DNA of 64,000 nt from Stenotrophobium rhamnosiphilum (GCF_003052265.1 NZ_QANS01000002.1:434001-498000); one strand, 5' to 3'. Counted from the first letter of the stretch, positions 34,970 through 45,545 are shown. Made by a program: numbers and translations. The notes: generated by a model from the letters alone, not told the origin.

Positions 34970-37900
34970 TCACACTGTAGTTCTCATCCCAATTTTCTTG
35001 AATGATTCCACAGCCCGGGCACGCAATTCTGCGGCCAAGCGTTCATCAGCGGCCCAATGGGCTTGCGCGCGGATCAGCCAAGGTTCAAATCCAAGCGCAC
35101 CGCTCTGCTTGATCAAACAATCCATGCGCTCCAAACCCTGCTCGGCACGCGGGCGCAGCGCATCGGTGACGGGCATATCCAACAAGCTAATCCATGCTCG
35201 CATTTCCCACACGCGAGACTGCGATCGCTGCGCGCTAGTGACTGCTTCTTCGCCAGTGCGAAGTGCATCTTCTAAACGACCTGCACCGCGATAGGACTCG
35301 CACAGCACTGAGAGATAGTTGGCTTCAAATTGATGCGCCAAACCGCCACGCGCATAGATCGGCCGACCCGGTTCCATAAACTCAATCGCCTTGTCGTACT
35401 CGCCGCGCAGATTGTGTGCGAGCCCTAAAGCACGCAGCGCAATCGCGTGGAAGAACTTGCTGCCAAACGACTGAGAACGCTCATAAGACTTACGAGCTTC
35501 AAGCAAGGCCAACTCGTGTCGCCCGGTGAACCAGGCAAAGTCGACCAAATTGGCGTGCATCCAACTTGCGGATCGATCTTCTTTGGCAGCAAACGCTGCT
35601 GCTTCGAGCAAATTAGTTTCAGCTTCTTGCAACTGGCCCATCCAGGTCAGCATCAAGCCATAGAAGCCACGCGACATGAAATTGTCTTCACCAATCGGCT
35701 CGGTGCGCCACTGCGAACCACCGGCGGAATCGACGAGCGCAATACCGTCACGAGGTCGCCCTGCAGAGTTATGCGTCAGCAACAGCGCTAAGCGGAAGCG
35801 CTTCACCAAATTTTCGTGTCCATGCTGCAAACAAAGTTGAACTGCTTCGGCACCAAGCTTAGCGGCAGCTTCTGCGTCGCCGTAATGCACTAACTCGTTG
35901 CCGTAAGAAATCATCAACTCGGCAGCGCCTGCAATATCGCCGCACTCATCGGCAAGCTGGCGCGCTTCGGCATAGGCGCCGTCGACTTCTTCTACCGAGA
36001 TCTCAGTGAACTGCGCCATGCGAATTAAACCGGCACGCGCGGCGATGCGTTGCTTGATGATCTCTGGTGTCTGCGGCCCTTGCAGTAGATGTTTGGCGGC
36101 CAAACGAAATTGCTCAACCGTCACGCGACTATCACGCGAGGAAGCCCAGATTGCAGAGCGCAGATTCCAGCTACCGGCCTTGGGTAATTCCCCTGCACAT
36201 TTCCAGTGATGCGCAATGCGCAGCGCTACTTCAGTGGTTGGCGCAGTGGGTGGATTCTGCGCTTCCAGCGTCGCGGCCAAACGTGCATGCGTAAGTGCGC
36301 GCTGCGCTTCCAACTGCGCTTGATACGCCACCTCTTGCATCAGCGGATGGCAGAAAACGTATTCGTTATCGTTGCTACGCTGTTGAACAAAGCCAGAGTC
36401 TTCTAGCGCAGAGAGATGATGACCAAACTCTTCATCCTGCGTTTCTACCAATTCAGCAAGCGTCTTCTGGCAAAACTCTTGGCCGATCACCGCTGCGGTC
36501 TGCAACAAGCTCTTGTGCTCAGTCGGCAAACGATCAATACGAGCAGCGAGCAGCGCATGCACCGTATCTGGAATCGGCCACTCAACAATCGGTTGAATCA
36601 ATTCATAGTTGCCCATGGCACCTTGCAGATGACCTGAATCCGCCAGCGCCTGCACCGCCTCTTCAACAAAGAATGGATTGCCGCTAGCGCGCTGACGAAT
36701 CATTGCAGCAACGCCGTTGAGACTCTCATCTTTTCCGAGCAAACCAATCGCTAAACGTTCCAGCTGCTGCGCGGACAAAGCCGATACTGCGATCTGTTCG
36801 TCGAGATGCGGAATCAAATATTCGCTGATGTAATCCGGGCGATAATTGAGCAGCAGCAAGCAGCGATTTTTGCGAATGTATGAGCAGAGGTTGGCGATGA
36901 ACTCTTCGCTTGCCGCATCCAGAAAATGAAGATCTTCAATCAGCAACACTTGCACCTCATCGCTGCAAGGCAAGTATTGGGCAAAGAGCTCAAACATCTT
37001 TTCCGTTGCATTGGCCGGCGGCTCAGCAACACGTTCATTGCTATCAACTGCGCCGAGAAATTCGAATACACGCGGCAGAATCGCTACGTGAGTCGGGTCG
37101 TGCAGCAGGAAGGTACCCGCAACCAAGCGGCGTACATCTGAAGAACTCGCGCGTTCAGGCAAACCTAAACGCGAGCGCACCAAAGTCTGAACCGGAAACA
37201 GCGGCAAGGCGTTGGCGTATGGAACACCGGTTGAACGATGCACAACAACACCGGACTCTTCACAAGCGCGGGTGAATTCATGGCACAAGCGACTCTTGCC
37301 AATACCAGCGTTGCCGACAACAGCGACCACCTGCCCTTCACCTGCACGCACACGTTCCAGTGCAGCAAGCAAACCAGCAAGCTCGGTATCACGTCCCACA
37401 AATTGCGAACCGCCGCGCGCGAGTGAGCGATCCAAACGCGTACGCAGATTGCCTTTGCCTTCTAGCTCGTAAACTTCTACCGGCTCATCAAGCCCAGCAA
37501 CATTCATGCGGCCCAGATCACGCAGCTGGAAATAACCTTCAACTCCTCGTGCGGTGTAGCGCGATAAATAAACACGACCCGGCTCACAGATGTGTTCCAT
37601 ACGCGCGGCAAGATTCACCGTAAGACCTTGCGCGGTGTAGTCCATGCGCAGATCGTCGCCGATGCTACCGACAATGACTTCGCCAGTATTTAGGCCGACG
37701 CGCATCGAAAGATTGAGGCCTTTCTTTAAGCGCAGATCGTCAGCGAAGCGACGAACCTCAGCCTGCATTTCTAGTGCGGCAAAACAGGCGCGCTGTGCAT
37801 GATCTTCATGCGCGATGGGCGCGCCGAACAAGGCCATGATGCCGTCGCCGGTGTATTGGTTGACGGTGCCTTCGTAGCGATGAACAGCACCGCTCAGAAT

Positions 37901-38179
37901 TGAAAAAAAGCGATCGAGCAGGCCATGCCAAGCTTCTGCGCCTGCTTCTTGCGCGAGCTTGGTGGAGCCTTTGATATCGGCGAACAAGACCGTGACGCGC
38001 TTTCGCTCACCCTGCATAGCCGAACGCGATTTGAAGATGCGATCAGCCAGATGCTTGGGGGTGTAGCTGGCGATATTGGGTTGTGGCGCAGAGGTTTCTG
38101 CAGACAGCTTGCCGCCGCACTGATTACAGAATCGTGCGTTGACCGGGTTGGCAGCTTGGCAAGATGAGCAGGTCTGCAT
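34970..38179 (-). CDS. Class III adenylate/guanylate cyclase with AAA/NB-ARC-like ATPase and TPR region
   Basis: 1069 residues. An N-terminal zinc ribbon (CSSCQAANPVNARFCNQCGGK) leads to a class III cyclase catalytic domain (about 60-240). Both metal-binding aspartates are seen (VLFADIKGST, YTGDGIMALFG), plus NLAARM with the transition-state Asn and Arg. A P-loop ATPase (VAVVGNAGIGKSRLCHEF) and a long helical repeat region follow. The usual adenine-selecting lysine position reads Gln (NQYTGDG), as in many cyclases of this multidomain class. It lies directly upstream of the LolA-like and MMPL-cNMP genes, about 136 bp from the first start. Confidence 0.88.
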   Translation of the reverse strand: MQTCSSCQAANPVNARFCNQCGGKLSAETSAPQPNIASYTPKHLADRIFKSRSAMQGERKRVTVLFADIKGSTKLAQEAGAEAWHGLLDRFFSILSGAVHRYEGTVNQYTGDGIMALFGAPIAHEDHAQRACFAALEMQAEVRRFADDLRLKKGLNLSMRVGLNTGEVIVGSIGDDLRMDYTAQGLTVNLAARMEHICEPGRVYLSRYTARGVEGYFQLRDLGRMNVAGLDEPVEVYELEGKGNLRTRLDRSLARGGSQFVGRDTELAGLLAALERVRAGEGQVVAVVGNAGIGKSRLCHEFTRACEESGVVVHRSTGVPYANALPLFPVQTLVRSRLGLPERASSSDVRRLVAGTFLLHDPTHVAILPRVFEFLGAVDSNERVAEPPANATEKMFELFAQYLPCSDEVQVLLIEDLHFLDAASEEFIANLCSYIRKNRCLLLLNYRPDYISEYLIPHLDEQIAVSALSAQQLERLAIGLLGKDESLNGVAAMIRQRASGNPFFVEEAVQALADSGHLQGAMGNYELIQPIVEWPIPDTVHALLAARIDRLPTEHKSLLQTAAVIGQEFCQKTLAELVETQDEEFGHHLSALEDSGFVQQRSNDNEYVFCHPLMQEVAYQAQLEAQRALTHARLAATLEAQNPPTAPTTEVALRIAHHWKCAGELPKAGSWNLRSAIWASSRDSRVTVEQFRLAAKHLLQGPQTPEIIKQRIAARAGLIRMAQFTEISVEEVDGAYAEARQLADECGDIAGAAELMISYGNELVHYGDAEAAAKLGAEAVQLCLQHGHENLVKRFRLALLLTHNSAGRPRDGIALVDSAGGSQWRTEPIGEDNFMSRGFYGLMLTWMGQLQEAETNLLEAAAFAAKEDRSASWMHANLVDFAWFTGRHELALLEARKSYERSQSFGSKFFHAIALRALGLAHNLRGEYDKAIEFMEPGRPIYARGGLAHQFEANYLSVLCESYRGAGRLEDALRTGEEAVTSAQRSQSRVWEMRAWISLLDMPVTDALRPRAEQGLERMDCLIKQSGALGFEPWLIRAQAHWAADERLAAELRARAVESFKKIGMRTTV

Positions 38180-38233
38180 GGGTCCTTATTCCGCTGACAC
38201 CATCATAAGCCGAACGCGTCGGCGCAACGCATG

Positions 38234-39187
38234 CTATTCGGCGGGTTTAACCGCTTTACGCAGCGCTGCTGGCAGTGAGAAAACGATGTGCTCTTGGCGG
38301 CCCGGCATTTCAACCGAAGCCTTGCCGCCCAATTCCTTGATGCGTGCGACAACTTGCTGCACCAACACTTCTGGTGCGCTGGCGCCTGCGGTAACGCCAA
38401 TCTTTTCGCGGCCTGTGAGCCACTCGGCGCGAATGTCTTCTGGGCCATCGATTAAAAAGGATGGCACGCCGCGTTGTTCTGCAATCTCTCGCAGACGATT
38501 GGAGTTTGAGCTGTTGCGCGAACCAACAACCAACAGCGTGTCGCAAGCGGCTGCCAATTCTTTAACCGAGTCTTGGCGGTTCTGCGTGGCGTAACAGATG
38601 TCGTCTTTGCGCGGCCCGTGGATCATGGGAAAGCGTGCACGCAGTGCATCGATAACGCGACTGGTGTCGTCCATCGACAACGTGGTCTGCGTAACAAATG
38701 CCATGTGATCAGGATTTTTGACCGGCAGATCAGCAACGTCTTCTGGCGTTTCTACCAAATAGATGTGGCCGCCTTGGGCGTCATCAAACTGACCCATTGT
38801 GCCTTCCACTTCTGGATGGCCTTCGTGTCCGATCAACACCACTTCGCGACCTTCGCGTGAGTAGCGTTTTACTTCGATGTGAACCTTGGTCACCAACGGG
38901 CAAGTCGCATCGAACACCGTCAGATTGCGACCGGCGGCTTCTTCACGCACTTTTTGCGAAACGCCATGTGCCGAGAAAATGCAGGTGGCGCCATCGGGAA
39001 TCTGATCGACCTCTTCAACAAACACCGCACCCATATTGCGCAGGCGCTCGACAACAAAGCGGTTGTGCACAACTTCGTGGCGCACATAAATCGGCGCGCC
39101 GAGTTGCTCAATCGCACGCTCAACAATCTCGATGGCGCGATCAACGCCAGCGCAAAAACCACGAGGATTGGCGAGCAGAATTTCCAT
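38234..39187 (-). CDS. ispH: 4-hydroxy-3-methylbut-2-enyl diphosphate reductase
   Basis: 317 residues. The three iron-sulfur cysteines are in [24 protein letters not shown] and [17 protein letters not shown]-preceded CYAT. The last enzyme of the MEP pathway, giving IPP and DMAPP. It stands next to lspA, two bases apart; the fkpB gene present between them in many gammaproteobacteria is absent. Confidence 0.96.
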   Translation of the reverse strand: MEILLANPRGFCAGVDRAIEIVERAIEQLGAPIYVRHEVVHNRFVVERLRNMGAVFVEEVDQIPDGATCIFSAHGVSQKVREEAAGRNLTVFDATCPLVTKVHIEVKRYSREGREVVLIGHEGHPEVEGTMGQFDDAQGGHIYLVETPEDVADLPVKNPDHMAFVTQTTLSMDDTSRVIDALRARFPMIHGPRKDDICYATQNRQDSVKELAAACDTLLVVGSRNSSNSNRLREIAEQRGVPSFLIDGPEDIRAEWLTGREKIGVTAGASAPEVLVQQVVARIKELGGKASVEMPGRQEHIVFSLPAALRKAVKPAE

Positions 39188-39188
39188 G

Positions 39189-39686
39189 TTAGTTCTTAAC
39201 CTCAGCCACAGGCTTTGCGCGACGCGTATCCAAGATCATGTCCAGAATCATGAAACCAGCGCCGAGCGTAATCGCCATGTCTGCAACGTTGAATGCTGCA
39301 AAGTGCCAGTTGCCAACGTAGAAATCTACGAAGTCGACAACAGCGCCACGCGTCACGCGATCAATCACATTGCCTAGTGCGCCGCCCAGAATCAGCGCCA
39401 GCGCTGTAGCGACCAATGTTTGCCCGCGAGGATTGCTGCGCATCCACAAAATGATGCCGACACTCACTGCAACACCCAAAGCTGCAAACACCCAAACCGG
39501 CGCGTTGCTGAACATTGAGAAAGCCGCACCGGTGTTCTTCATGTGCACCAGATTCAGATTCGGCAGCAGCGGTTGCACTTCGTACCAAGACAGATGCTTG
39601 ACCACGAGTTGCTTGGTGATCTGGTCAATCGAGATCACCAGCGCCGAGAGCCACAGCCAGTAAACATTTTTGTATTGGTAGGACAC
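39189..39686 (-). CDS. lspA: Lipoprotein signal peptidase (signal peptidase II)
   Basis: 165 residues, starting from a GTG. Four membrane segments and the two catalytic aspartate motifs ([14 protein letters not shown] and [24 protein letters not shown]) are present. Cleaves the signal peptides of lipoproteins such as the peptidase and LolA-type proteins in this window. Ten bases downstream of ileS. Confidence 0.95.
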   Translation of the reverse strand: MSYQYKNVYWLWLSALVISIDQITKQLVVKHLSWYEVQPLLPNLNLVHMKNTGAAFSMFSNAPVWVFAALGVAVSVGIILWMRSNPRGQTLVATALALILGGALGNVIDRVTRGAVVDFVDFYVGNWHFAAFNVADMAITLGAGFMILDMILDTRRAKPVAEVKN

Positions 39687-39695
39687 GGGATTTAC

Positions 39696-42590
39696 TTAGA
39701 TATAGAGGCGGCTTTCGCCGGCCCCAGAAATGTTGGTGACGCAGCGACCACACAGCGTCGGATGTTCGGCATGCGCGCCAACATCGGGGCGCTGATGCCA
39801 GCAACGTTCGCACTTGGTGTTGGTTGAAGCTTGTGCCGCAATCCAAATGGATTCGCCCAATCCCAACGATGAATCAAGCTTGGACTCGACGGCGTTGGCG
39901 CTTCGGCTAGCAGCGTTTTCAACCTTGGCAGAAGAGGTGATGAACCAGAAACGCAGTTCATCGCCGACTGCGTTCAGCGTCTGAGCGCTTGCGCCATCCG
40001 CGAATAACGTCACTTCAGCATTCAAGCCCGAACCGATCGCGCCTTGTGCGCGCAGGTCTTCCAGAACTTTCTTCACGGCTTCGCGTGTCGCGGCAAGACC
40101 AGCCCAATCGATCTGTGCTTCAGAGATCTTCGGGAACTGATGCCACTGCTGCGAGAACACGCTCGCGCGGCGATCACCCGGCAGCAACTGCCAGATTTCG
40201 TCTGCGGTGAAGCTGAGGATAGGCGCAATCCAGCGCACCATCGCTTCGGTGATGTGGAACATCGCGGTCTGCGCTGAACGACGTGCGAGGCTGCTGGTTG
40301 GCAAGGTGTAGAGACGATCTTTCAGAACGTCGAGATACAAACCACCGAGATCGAGCACGCAGTAGTTGTGCAGCTTCTGGTAAACCAGATGGAACTGCGA
40401 CTCGTCGTACGCTTGCTTGATTTCTTCTTGCAGCTTTGCAGCTTGTGCGATGGCCCAGCGATCGATGGCGAGCATCTGATCAACTGGCACTGCATCCTTC
40501 GCAGGATCAAAGCCGTTCACGCTCGCCAACAAGTAGCGTGCGGTGTTGCGGATACGACGATAGGCGTCAGCGATGCGCTTGAGCAGATTGTCGGAGATCG
40601 AAATCTCGCCGGAGTAATCGCTAGCTGCAGCCCACAGACGCAGCACGTCAGCACCCAGCGTTTTGATCACGGTCTGCGGTGCAACCACGTTGCCGAGCGA
40701 CTTCGACATCTTCCGGCCCTGCTCGTCGACGGTGAAGCCGTGAGTGAGCACTGCTTTGTACGGCGCGCGATCATTCATCGCCACGCTGGTGAGCAGCGAC
40801 GACTGGAACCAACCGCGATGTTGGTCGGAACCTTCAAGATACATATCGGCTTGTGGTGCAACGCCGTTCACGATCGCCGAAGGATTGGTCGACTTGAACG
40901 AGCACTGATGCACAACGCCGGAATCAAACCAGACGTCGAGTGTGTCGGTGCATTTTTCGTACTGGCTCTCATCAACACCCCAATCGCTGGGCGTAGAACC
41001 GAACCAAGCTTCAAGACCCCCGCTTTCCATCTTGTCGGCGATCTTCAATGCCAACGCAGCGGAGTCCGGATGCAACATCTGCTTTTCGCGATGCACGAAC
41101 ACCGCCATCGGCACGCCCCAAGTACGCTGGCGCGAGATGCACCAGTCAGGACGGCCTTCAATCATCTTGGCAATGCGCTCTTCGCCCCAGCTCGGAATCC
41201 AGCGCGTCGCCTTCACTGCAGCTTTCGCACTTTCACGCAGGCCCTTCTCATCCATCGACACAAACCATTGCGGCGTGGCGCGGAAGATCAGCGGCGTTTT
41301 GTGGCGCCAGCAATGTGGATAGCTGTGCGTGATCTCGGCGAGATTGGCGAGTGCGCCAGACGCTTTGAGATTTTCCAGAATCGGTTCTTCGGCTTTGCGC
41401 ACGAACAAGCCCGCAACAATTGGCGTGCCTTCGATGAACTTGCCGTTGCTGGCGACTGGATTGTCGACGGGCAACTTGTACTGTTTGCCAACCACGTAGT
41501 CATCCACACCATGCGCAGGCGCGGTGTGCACGAGACCCGTACCGGCTTCAAGCGTGACGTGTTCGCCACAGATAACGGGCACGGTGCGATCAGCAAACGG
41601 ATGCTGCGCGCGTGCGCCTTCGAGTGATTTTCCGGAAGCCTTAGCGAGTACCTTGGCCTCGTCTTTCCAACGCGCAGCGGTTTTCTCAACCAGCTCGGCA
41701 GCGAGGATGACGCGGCCATTTTCAGCAAAATCTACCAGCGCGTATTCAAGCTCTGCGTTGACGGCGATGGCTTGGTTAGCAGGCAAGGTCCAAGGCGTGG
41801 TGGTCCAAATCACTAGCGAAGCGCCTGCAGCATCAGCAACGCCGAAACGCTTGGCGAGATCTGCTGCGTCAGCCGCAGCAAACTTCACATCAATCGCAAA
41901 TGATTTTTTATCTTCGTATTCAACTTCGGCTTCAGCCAGAGAAGATCCGCAATCCAAGCACCAGTGCACCGGCTTGAAGCCACGCACGACGTGACCACGG
42001 TCGATGATCTTCGACAGGCAACGAACCTGCTCAGCTTCGAAAGCTGGCTGCATCGTCAGATAAGGTTTATCCCAATCGGCGAGCACACCGAGGCGTTTGA
42101 AATCTTCGCGCTGTTTGGCGACTTGCTCGTTAGCGTACTCGCGACATTTTTCGCGGAAAGCTTTTGCATCAAGCTTGTCACCAACTTTTCCGAATTTCTT
42201 TTCGACCTGCAATTCAATCGGCAGACCGTGGCAATCCCAACCCGGCACGAACGGCGCTTGATGGCCGTTGAGACGTGCGGACTTCACCACCATGTCCTTC
42301 AGGACTTTGTTAACCGCGTGGCCGATGTGAATGTCGCCGTTGGCGTACGGAGGGCCGTCGATGAAGTAATACGCGGGCAGACCGGCAGTCGCCTTCTGCA
42401 CTTCTGCGTACAGGCCCTGCTGCTCCCAGCGCGCCAACATTTCCGGCTCGCGCTTAGCGAGATTGGCCTGCATCGGGAACGGAGTCTCCGGCAGGTTGAG
42501 CGTGCTTTTATAGTCTTTGCTTTCGGTCACGGCGGGATCAGATAGAAATCGTTTCAAATCAGGGGGCAACGTTGAGGGCTTGAAGCCCAT
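39696..42590 (-). CDS. ileS: Isoleucyl-tRNA synthetase
   Basis: 964 residues from the ATG at 42590. Class I motifs are present: the HIGH signature in DGPPYANGDIHIGHAVNK and KMSKS (GRKMSKSLGN). The C-terminus has a zinc-binding cysteine set (KCERCWHQ and LCGRCVTN). The first 20 residues are not in the usual family start; a GTG at 42530, just before TESKDYKSTLNLPETPFP, is a plausible alternative start but I see no clear ribosome site for it. Confidence 0.96.
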   Translation of the reverse strand: MGFKPSTLPPDLKRFLSDPAVTESKDYKSTLNLPETPFPMQANLAKREPEMLARWEQQGLYAEVQKATAGLPAYYFIDGPPYANGDIHIGHAVNKVLKDMVVKSARLNGHQAPFVPGWDCHGLPIELQVEKKFGKVGDKLDAKAFREKCREYANEQVAKQREDFKRLGVLADWDKPYLTMQPAFEAEQVRCLSKIIDRGHVVRGFKPVHWCLDCGSSLAEAEVEYEDKKSFAIDVKFAAADAADLAKRFGVADAAGASLVIWTTTPWTLPANQAIAVNAELEYALVDFAENGRVILAAELVEKTAARWKDEAKVLAKASGKSLEGARAQHPFADRTVPVICGEHVTLEAGTGLVHTAPAHGVDDYVVGKQYKLPVDNPVASNGKFIEGTPIVAGLFVRKAEEPILENLKASGALANLAEITHSYPHCWRHKTPLIFRATPQWFVSMDEKGLRESAKAAVKATRWIPSWGEERIAKMIEGRPDWCISRQRTWGVPMAVFVHREKQMLHPDSAALALKIADKMESGGLEAWFGSTPSDWGVDESQYEKCTDTLDVWFDSGVVHQCSFKSTNPSAIVNGVAPQADMYLEGSDQHRGWFQSSLLTSVAMNDRAPYKAVLTHGFTVDEQGRKMSKSLGNVVAPQTVIKTLGADVLRLWAAASDYSGEISISDNLLKRIADAYRRIRNTARYLLASVNGFDPAKDAVPVDQMLAIDRWAIAQAAKLQEEIKQAYDESQFHLVYQKLHNYCVLDLGGLYLDVLKDRLYTLPTSSLARRSAQTAMFHITEAMVRWIAPILSFTADEIWQLLPGDRRASVFSQQWHQFPKISEAQIDWAGLAATREAVKKVLEDLRAQGAIGSGLNAEVTLFADGASAQTLNAVGDELRFWFITSSAKVENAASRSANAVESKLDSSLGLGESIWIAAQASTNTKCERCWHQRPDVGAHAEHPTLCGRCVTNISGAGESRLYI

Positions 42591-42616
42591 CGACGGCCAA
42601 ATTCACAGGGGTGGAA

Positions 42617-43549
42617 TTATGCGTGATTTGAAGCGAAAAAGGCTCTCGCGTCGTCTGCGTCGCGCTGCATTTGGACGCTGAGCGCGTCCAGCGAATCGAA
42701 TTTAAGCTCTGGGCGCAGATATCGGCAGAACTCGACCTCCATCGTCGAGCCGTACAACTCGCCCGGTTCGCCGAACAAATGGGTTTCCAGCAAGCAGCGC
42801 GTCAGGCCTAGCGTTGGGCGAACGCCCAAACTGGCAACACCTTCCCAATCGCGACCATTCACCTTGGCGCGCACGGCATAAATGCCCTGCTTGAGCGCCA
42901 GCTTGCGGTGCAGATTGACGTTGGTGGTCGGCATGCCGAGCGTGCGGCCCAGTTGCAGGCCACGACGGATGCGGCCACAGAGCGTGTACGGACGGCCCAG
43001 CAGTGCTGCGGCCAGCTTCACATCGGCCTCGGCCAAGGCCGCACGCAAGGCGGTTGAACTAAAGCGGCAACCATCGAGTTCAACCGTATCGAGATTTTCG
43101 ATGGTGTAGCCGTGCTTCTTGCCGAGCTCGCGAAGCAGCTCAATGCCGCCACCACGCCGCGCGCCAAAGCGGAAATCATCGCCAATCACTAAGGCACGAA
43201 CGCCCAATTTGCCGACCAGCAACTGCTCAACAAAAGCGGTCGGATCGTAAGCTGAAAACTTTTTATCGAAGCGCTGCAAGACCAATCGATCGACGCCCTG
43301 CGCAGACAACAGCGCAATACGGCTGCGGAAAGTCACGACACGACCGGCAACCGATTCAGGCGAAAAGAATTCGCGAGGCGTCGGCTCAAAGCTCAGCACA
43401 ACCAAAGGCAAGCCGAGTTCTTTTGCACGCGCACGTGCTTGGGCGATCAAGGCCTGATGCCCACGATGCACGCCATCGAAATTTCCAATGGTCAGCACAC
43501 AGCCGCGATGTCGATCGCGCAGATTGTGTTGGCCTCTGATGATTTCCAT
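42617..43549 (-). CDS. ribF: Bifunctional riboflavin kinase / FAD synthetase
   Basis: 310 residues. The N-terminal FAD synthetase domain has TIGNFDGVHRGHQALI; the C-terminal kinase domain has GRTLGMPTTNVNLHRKLALKQGIYAVRA. Converts riboflavin to FMN and FAD. Located in the usual murJ-ribF-ileS-lspA order, 26 bases before ileS. Confidence 0.96.
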   Translation of the reverse strand: MEIIRGQHNLRDRHRGCVLTIGNFDGVHRGHQALIAQARARAKELGLPLVVLSFEPTPREFFSPESVAGRVVTFRSRIALLSAQGVDRLVLQRFDKKFSAYDPTAFVEQLLVGKLGVRALVIGDDFRFGARRGGGIELLRELGKKHGYTIENLDTVELDGCRFSSTALRAALAEADVKLAAALLGRPYTLCGRIRRGLQLGRTLGMPTTNVNLHRKLALKQGIYAVRAKVNGRDWEGVASLGVRPTLGLTRCLLETHLFGEPGELYGSTMEVEFCRYLRPELKFDSLDALSVQMQRDADDARAFFASNHA

Positions 43550-43565
43550 GGGTGCGGATCAGTGT

Positions 43566-43943
43566 TTAACGAAAACGGCCGCCAGACATCAGCAGCGATA
43601 AACCAGCAAGAATCAGAAACACCGGCCACCAAGTGACCCAGCTCAAGCCCATCAAAAAGATGGCTGCCACAAACAGACAAGCCAGCCCGGTGATCAATGG
43701 TTCGCGTACGGCAACGTGGCCGAGACTGAAGCCTGCGCGCAAGCAGGTCCACGCCTGATGAAATTTGCCAACAGCAGGAATCAGCAGCAACAAGGCCCAC
43801 CAGTTTTGCAGGCGATCAAGACCAATGTCGTAGCCCAAATTGTTCGCTAGCAACAAGCCGCCGATCACAACAACAACGACACCCACCCACACGCGGGGAT
43901 GGCTACGCGGCACTGCTGTTGGTTCACCGTTTTCAATATCCAT
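43566..43943 (-). CDS. Small membrane protein with LiaI-LiaF-like (DUF5668) segments
   Basis: 125 residues from the ATG at 43943, preceded by ggagag; a TTG four codons earlier overlaps this site. Four hydrophobic segments are visible (VWVGVVVVVIGGLLLANNLG, WWALLLLIPAVG, LITGLACLFVAAIFLMG, VTWWPVFLILAGLSLLM), of the LiaI-LiaF-like family in part. Role unknown; placed between ribF and murJ, where Pseudomonas has no such gene. Confidence 0.75.
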   Translation of the reverse strand: MDIENGEPTAVPRSHPRVWVGVVVVVIGGLLLANNLGYDIGLDRLQNWWALLLLIPAVGKFHQAWTCLRAGFSLGHVAVREPLITGLACLFVAAIFLMGLSWVTWWPVFLILAGLSLLMSGGRFR

Positions 43944-43992
43944 CTGTCTCTCCAAGCTCTAAAGCGTCGTCCCTAACTTAGAACAACAGGCC

Positions 43993-45543
43993 TCAATGCC
44001 TGCGGAAATCATTTAAACGCATGCCCATCGCGATCAGCACGCCGAAGTACACCAAGCCAGCGGCGCTCACTACTTCCAGCAATTTAATGACACGCAGCTT
44101 AGTGCTCAGTGCCAGCCAATCCGCCAGCGGCGCGTTAAGCAAAACAGTGACTGCAACCATTGCAGCGCTGGCGACGAAGAGACGCAGCCAGAATTTGCGC
44201 CAGTCCGGTGCCGGCAAATAGATGCTATCTGCACGCAAGCGACGGTAGAGCAGTGTTGAGTTAACGCAGGCTGAGAATGAGGTGGCCAGTGCGAGGCCAG
44301 CATGGGCGGCTTCCCAGTGATAGATCAGCGACAAGCCATAGAGGCTGACACTCAAAACGCTACCGCTAATCAAAGCAATGACGCCGTAGCGAACTGGAAT
44401 ACGCGTTTCCTGACGCGCGTAAAAGCCTGGGATCAACACCTTCACAAGCGAGAAACCCATGAACGCTGGCGCGTAGGCCCACAGCGCATAGGTGCTCATC
44501 TCGACATCGCGATCAGTGAATTTGCCGTAGCCAAATAGTGTGGTCACCAACGGGCCCGCAAGCAATATCAAGCCCAACATTGCTGGTACGCCAATCACCA
44601 ACATCGTGCGCAGGCCCCAGTCGAGAATGCGTGAGAAGTCGCCAGTTGAATTTTTAGCGTGCTGCACCGCCAAGGCTGGGAGAATCACCGTGCCCACAGC
44701 GATGCTGAAAATGCCCAGCGGAAATTCCATCAAGCGATCCGCGAAATAAAGCCAACTCACCGGGCCATCGCCCATCAGCGAGGCAATCGCAGAATCCACC
44801 AGCAAACTGATCTGCGATACCGATGAACCGATCATCACCGGAATCATCAGCGCCAAGATGCGACGCACGCGTGAATCGCGCCAAGCCCAACGTGGGCGCG
44901 GCAACAAATCCAGTTTGCGCATCTGCGGAAGCTGGAACAGAAACTGGACGATGCCGGCGACGAATACGGCATAGGCCAGAACACGTACCGAGTTGGCATC
45001 GATGAATGCGGATGCGATGAGGCAAACGTTGAGCAACACCGGCGTGAAGGCCGGAATCGCGAAACGGCCATAACTGTTCAGCACGCCGCCGCACATCGCT
45101 GTGAGCGAGATAAACATCAAATATGGGAAGGTCCAACGCAGCATTTCCGTGCCGAGTTGATGCTTGACCGGGTCCGCGCTGGCGGAAAATCCGGGCGCAA
45201 ACACATACAGCAGCAGCGGCGCGCCGAGGCAGCCGATCAGCGTAACAACCGAGAGCACACCGCCGAGCGTACCCATGACAACCGATACGAGATCACGCAC
45301 TTCTTCGTGAGATTGCTTGGTTTTGGTCTCAGTAAAGACCGGCACAAAGGCCTGTGAAAACGCGCCTTCGGCAAACATGCGGCGACCGAAATTGGGGATT
45401 TTCAGCGCGATCAGGAAGGCGTCCATGCCGCCACCTGCGCCAAAAGCGACCGCCAGCATCACATCCCGGACGAACCCGAGCACCCGTGACAGCAGCGTCA
45501 TCACACTGACAATGCCAGAGGATTTGAGCAGGCTAGAGGCCAT
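43993..45543 (-). CDS. murJ: Lipid II flippase MurJ
   Basis: 516 residues with about 13-14 hydrophobic segments and the MOP-family layout of MurJ/MviN (GIVSVMTLLSRVLGFVRDVMLAVAFGAG start; ALRLDSIYLP-like C-terminal region). Flips lipid II across the inner membrane for peptidoglycan synthesis. The ATG lies three bases from the end of a palindromic element (45546-45811), which must supply the upstream untranslated region. Confidence 0.95.
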   Translation of the reverse strand: MASSLLKSSGIVSVMTLLSRVLGFVRDVMLAVAFGAGGGMDAFLIALKIPNFGRRMFAEGAFSQAFVPVFTETKTKQSHEEVRDLVSVVMGTLGGVLSVVTLIGCLGAPLLLYVFAPGFSASADPVKHQLGTEMLRWTFPYLMFISLTAMCGGVLNSYGRFAIPAFTPVLLNVCLIASAFIDANSVRVLAYAVFVAGIVQFLFQLPQMRKLDLLPRPRWAWRDSRVRRILALMIPVMIGSSVSQISLLVDSAIASLMGDGPVSWLYFADRLMEFPLGIFSIAVGTVILPALAVQHAKNSTGDFSRILDWGLRTMLVIGVPAMLGLILLAGPLVTTLFGYGKFTDRDVEMSTYALWAYAPAFMGFSLVKVLIPGFYARQETRIPVRYGVIALISGSVLSVSLYGLSLIYHWEAAHAGLALATSFSACVNSTLLYRRLRADSIYLPAPDWRKFWLRLFVASAAMVAVTVLLNAPLADWLALSTKLRVIKLLEVVSAAGLVYFGVLIAMGMRLNDFRRH

Positions 45544-45545
45544 CA

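Noticed and set aside
40368-41627. A 419-codon open frame antisense to ileS
   Set aside because: Antisense shadow of a conserved housekeeping gene; no recognisable motifs.
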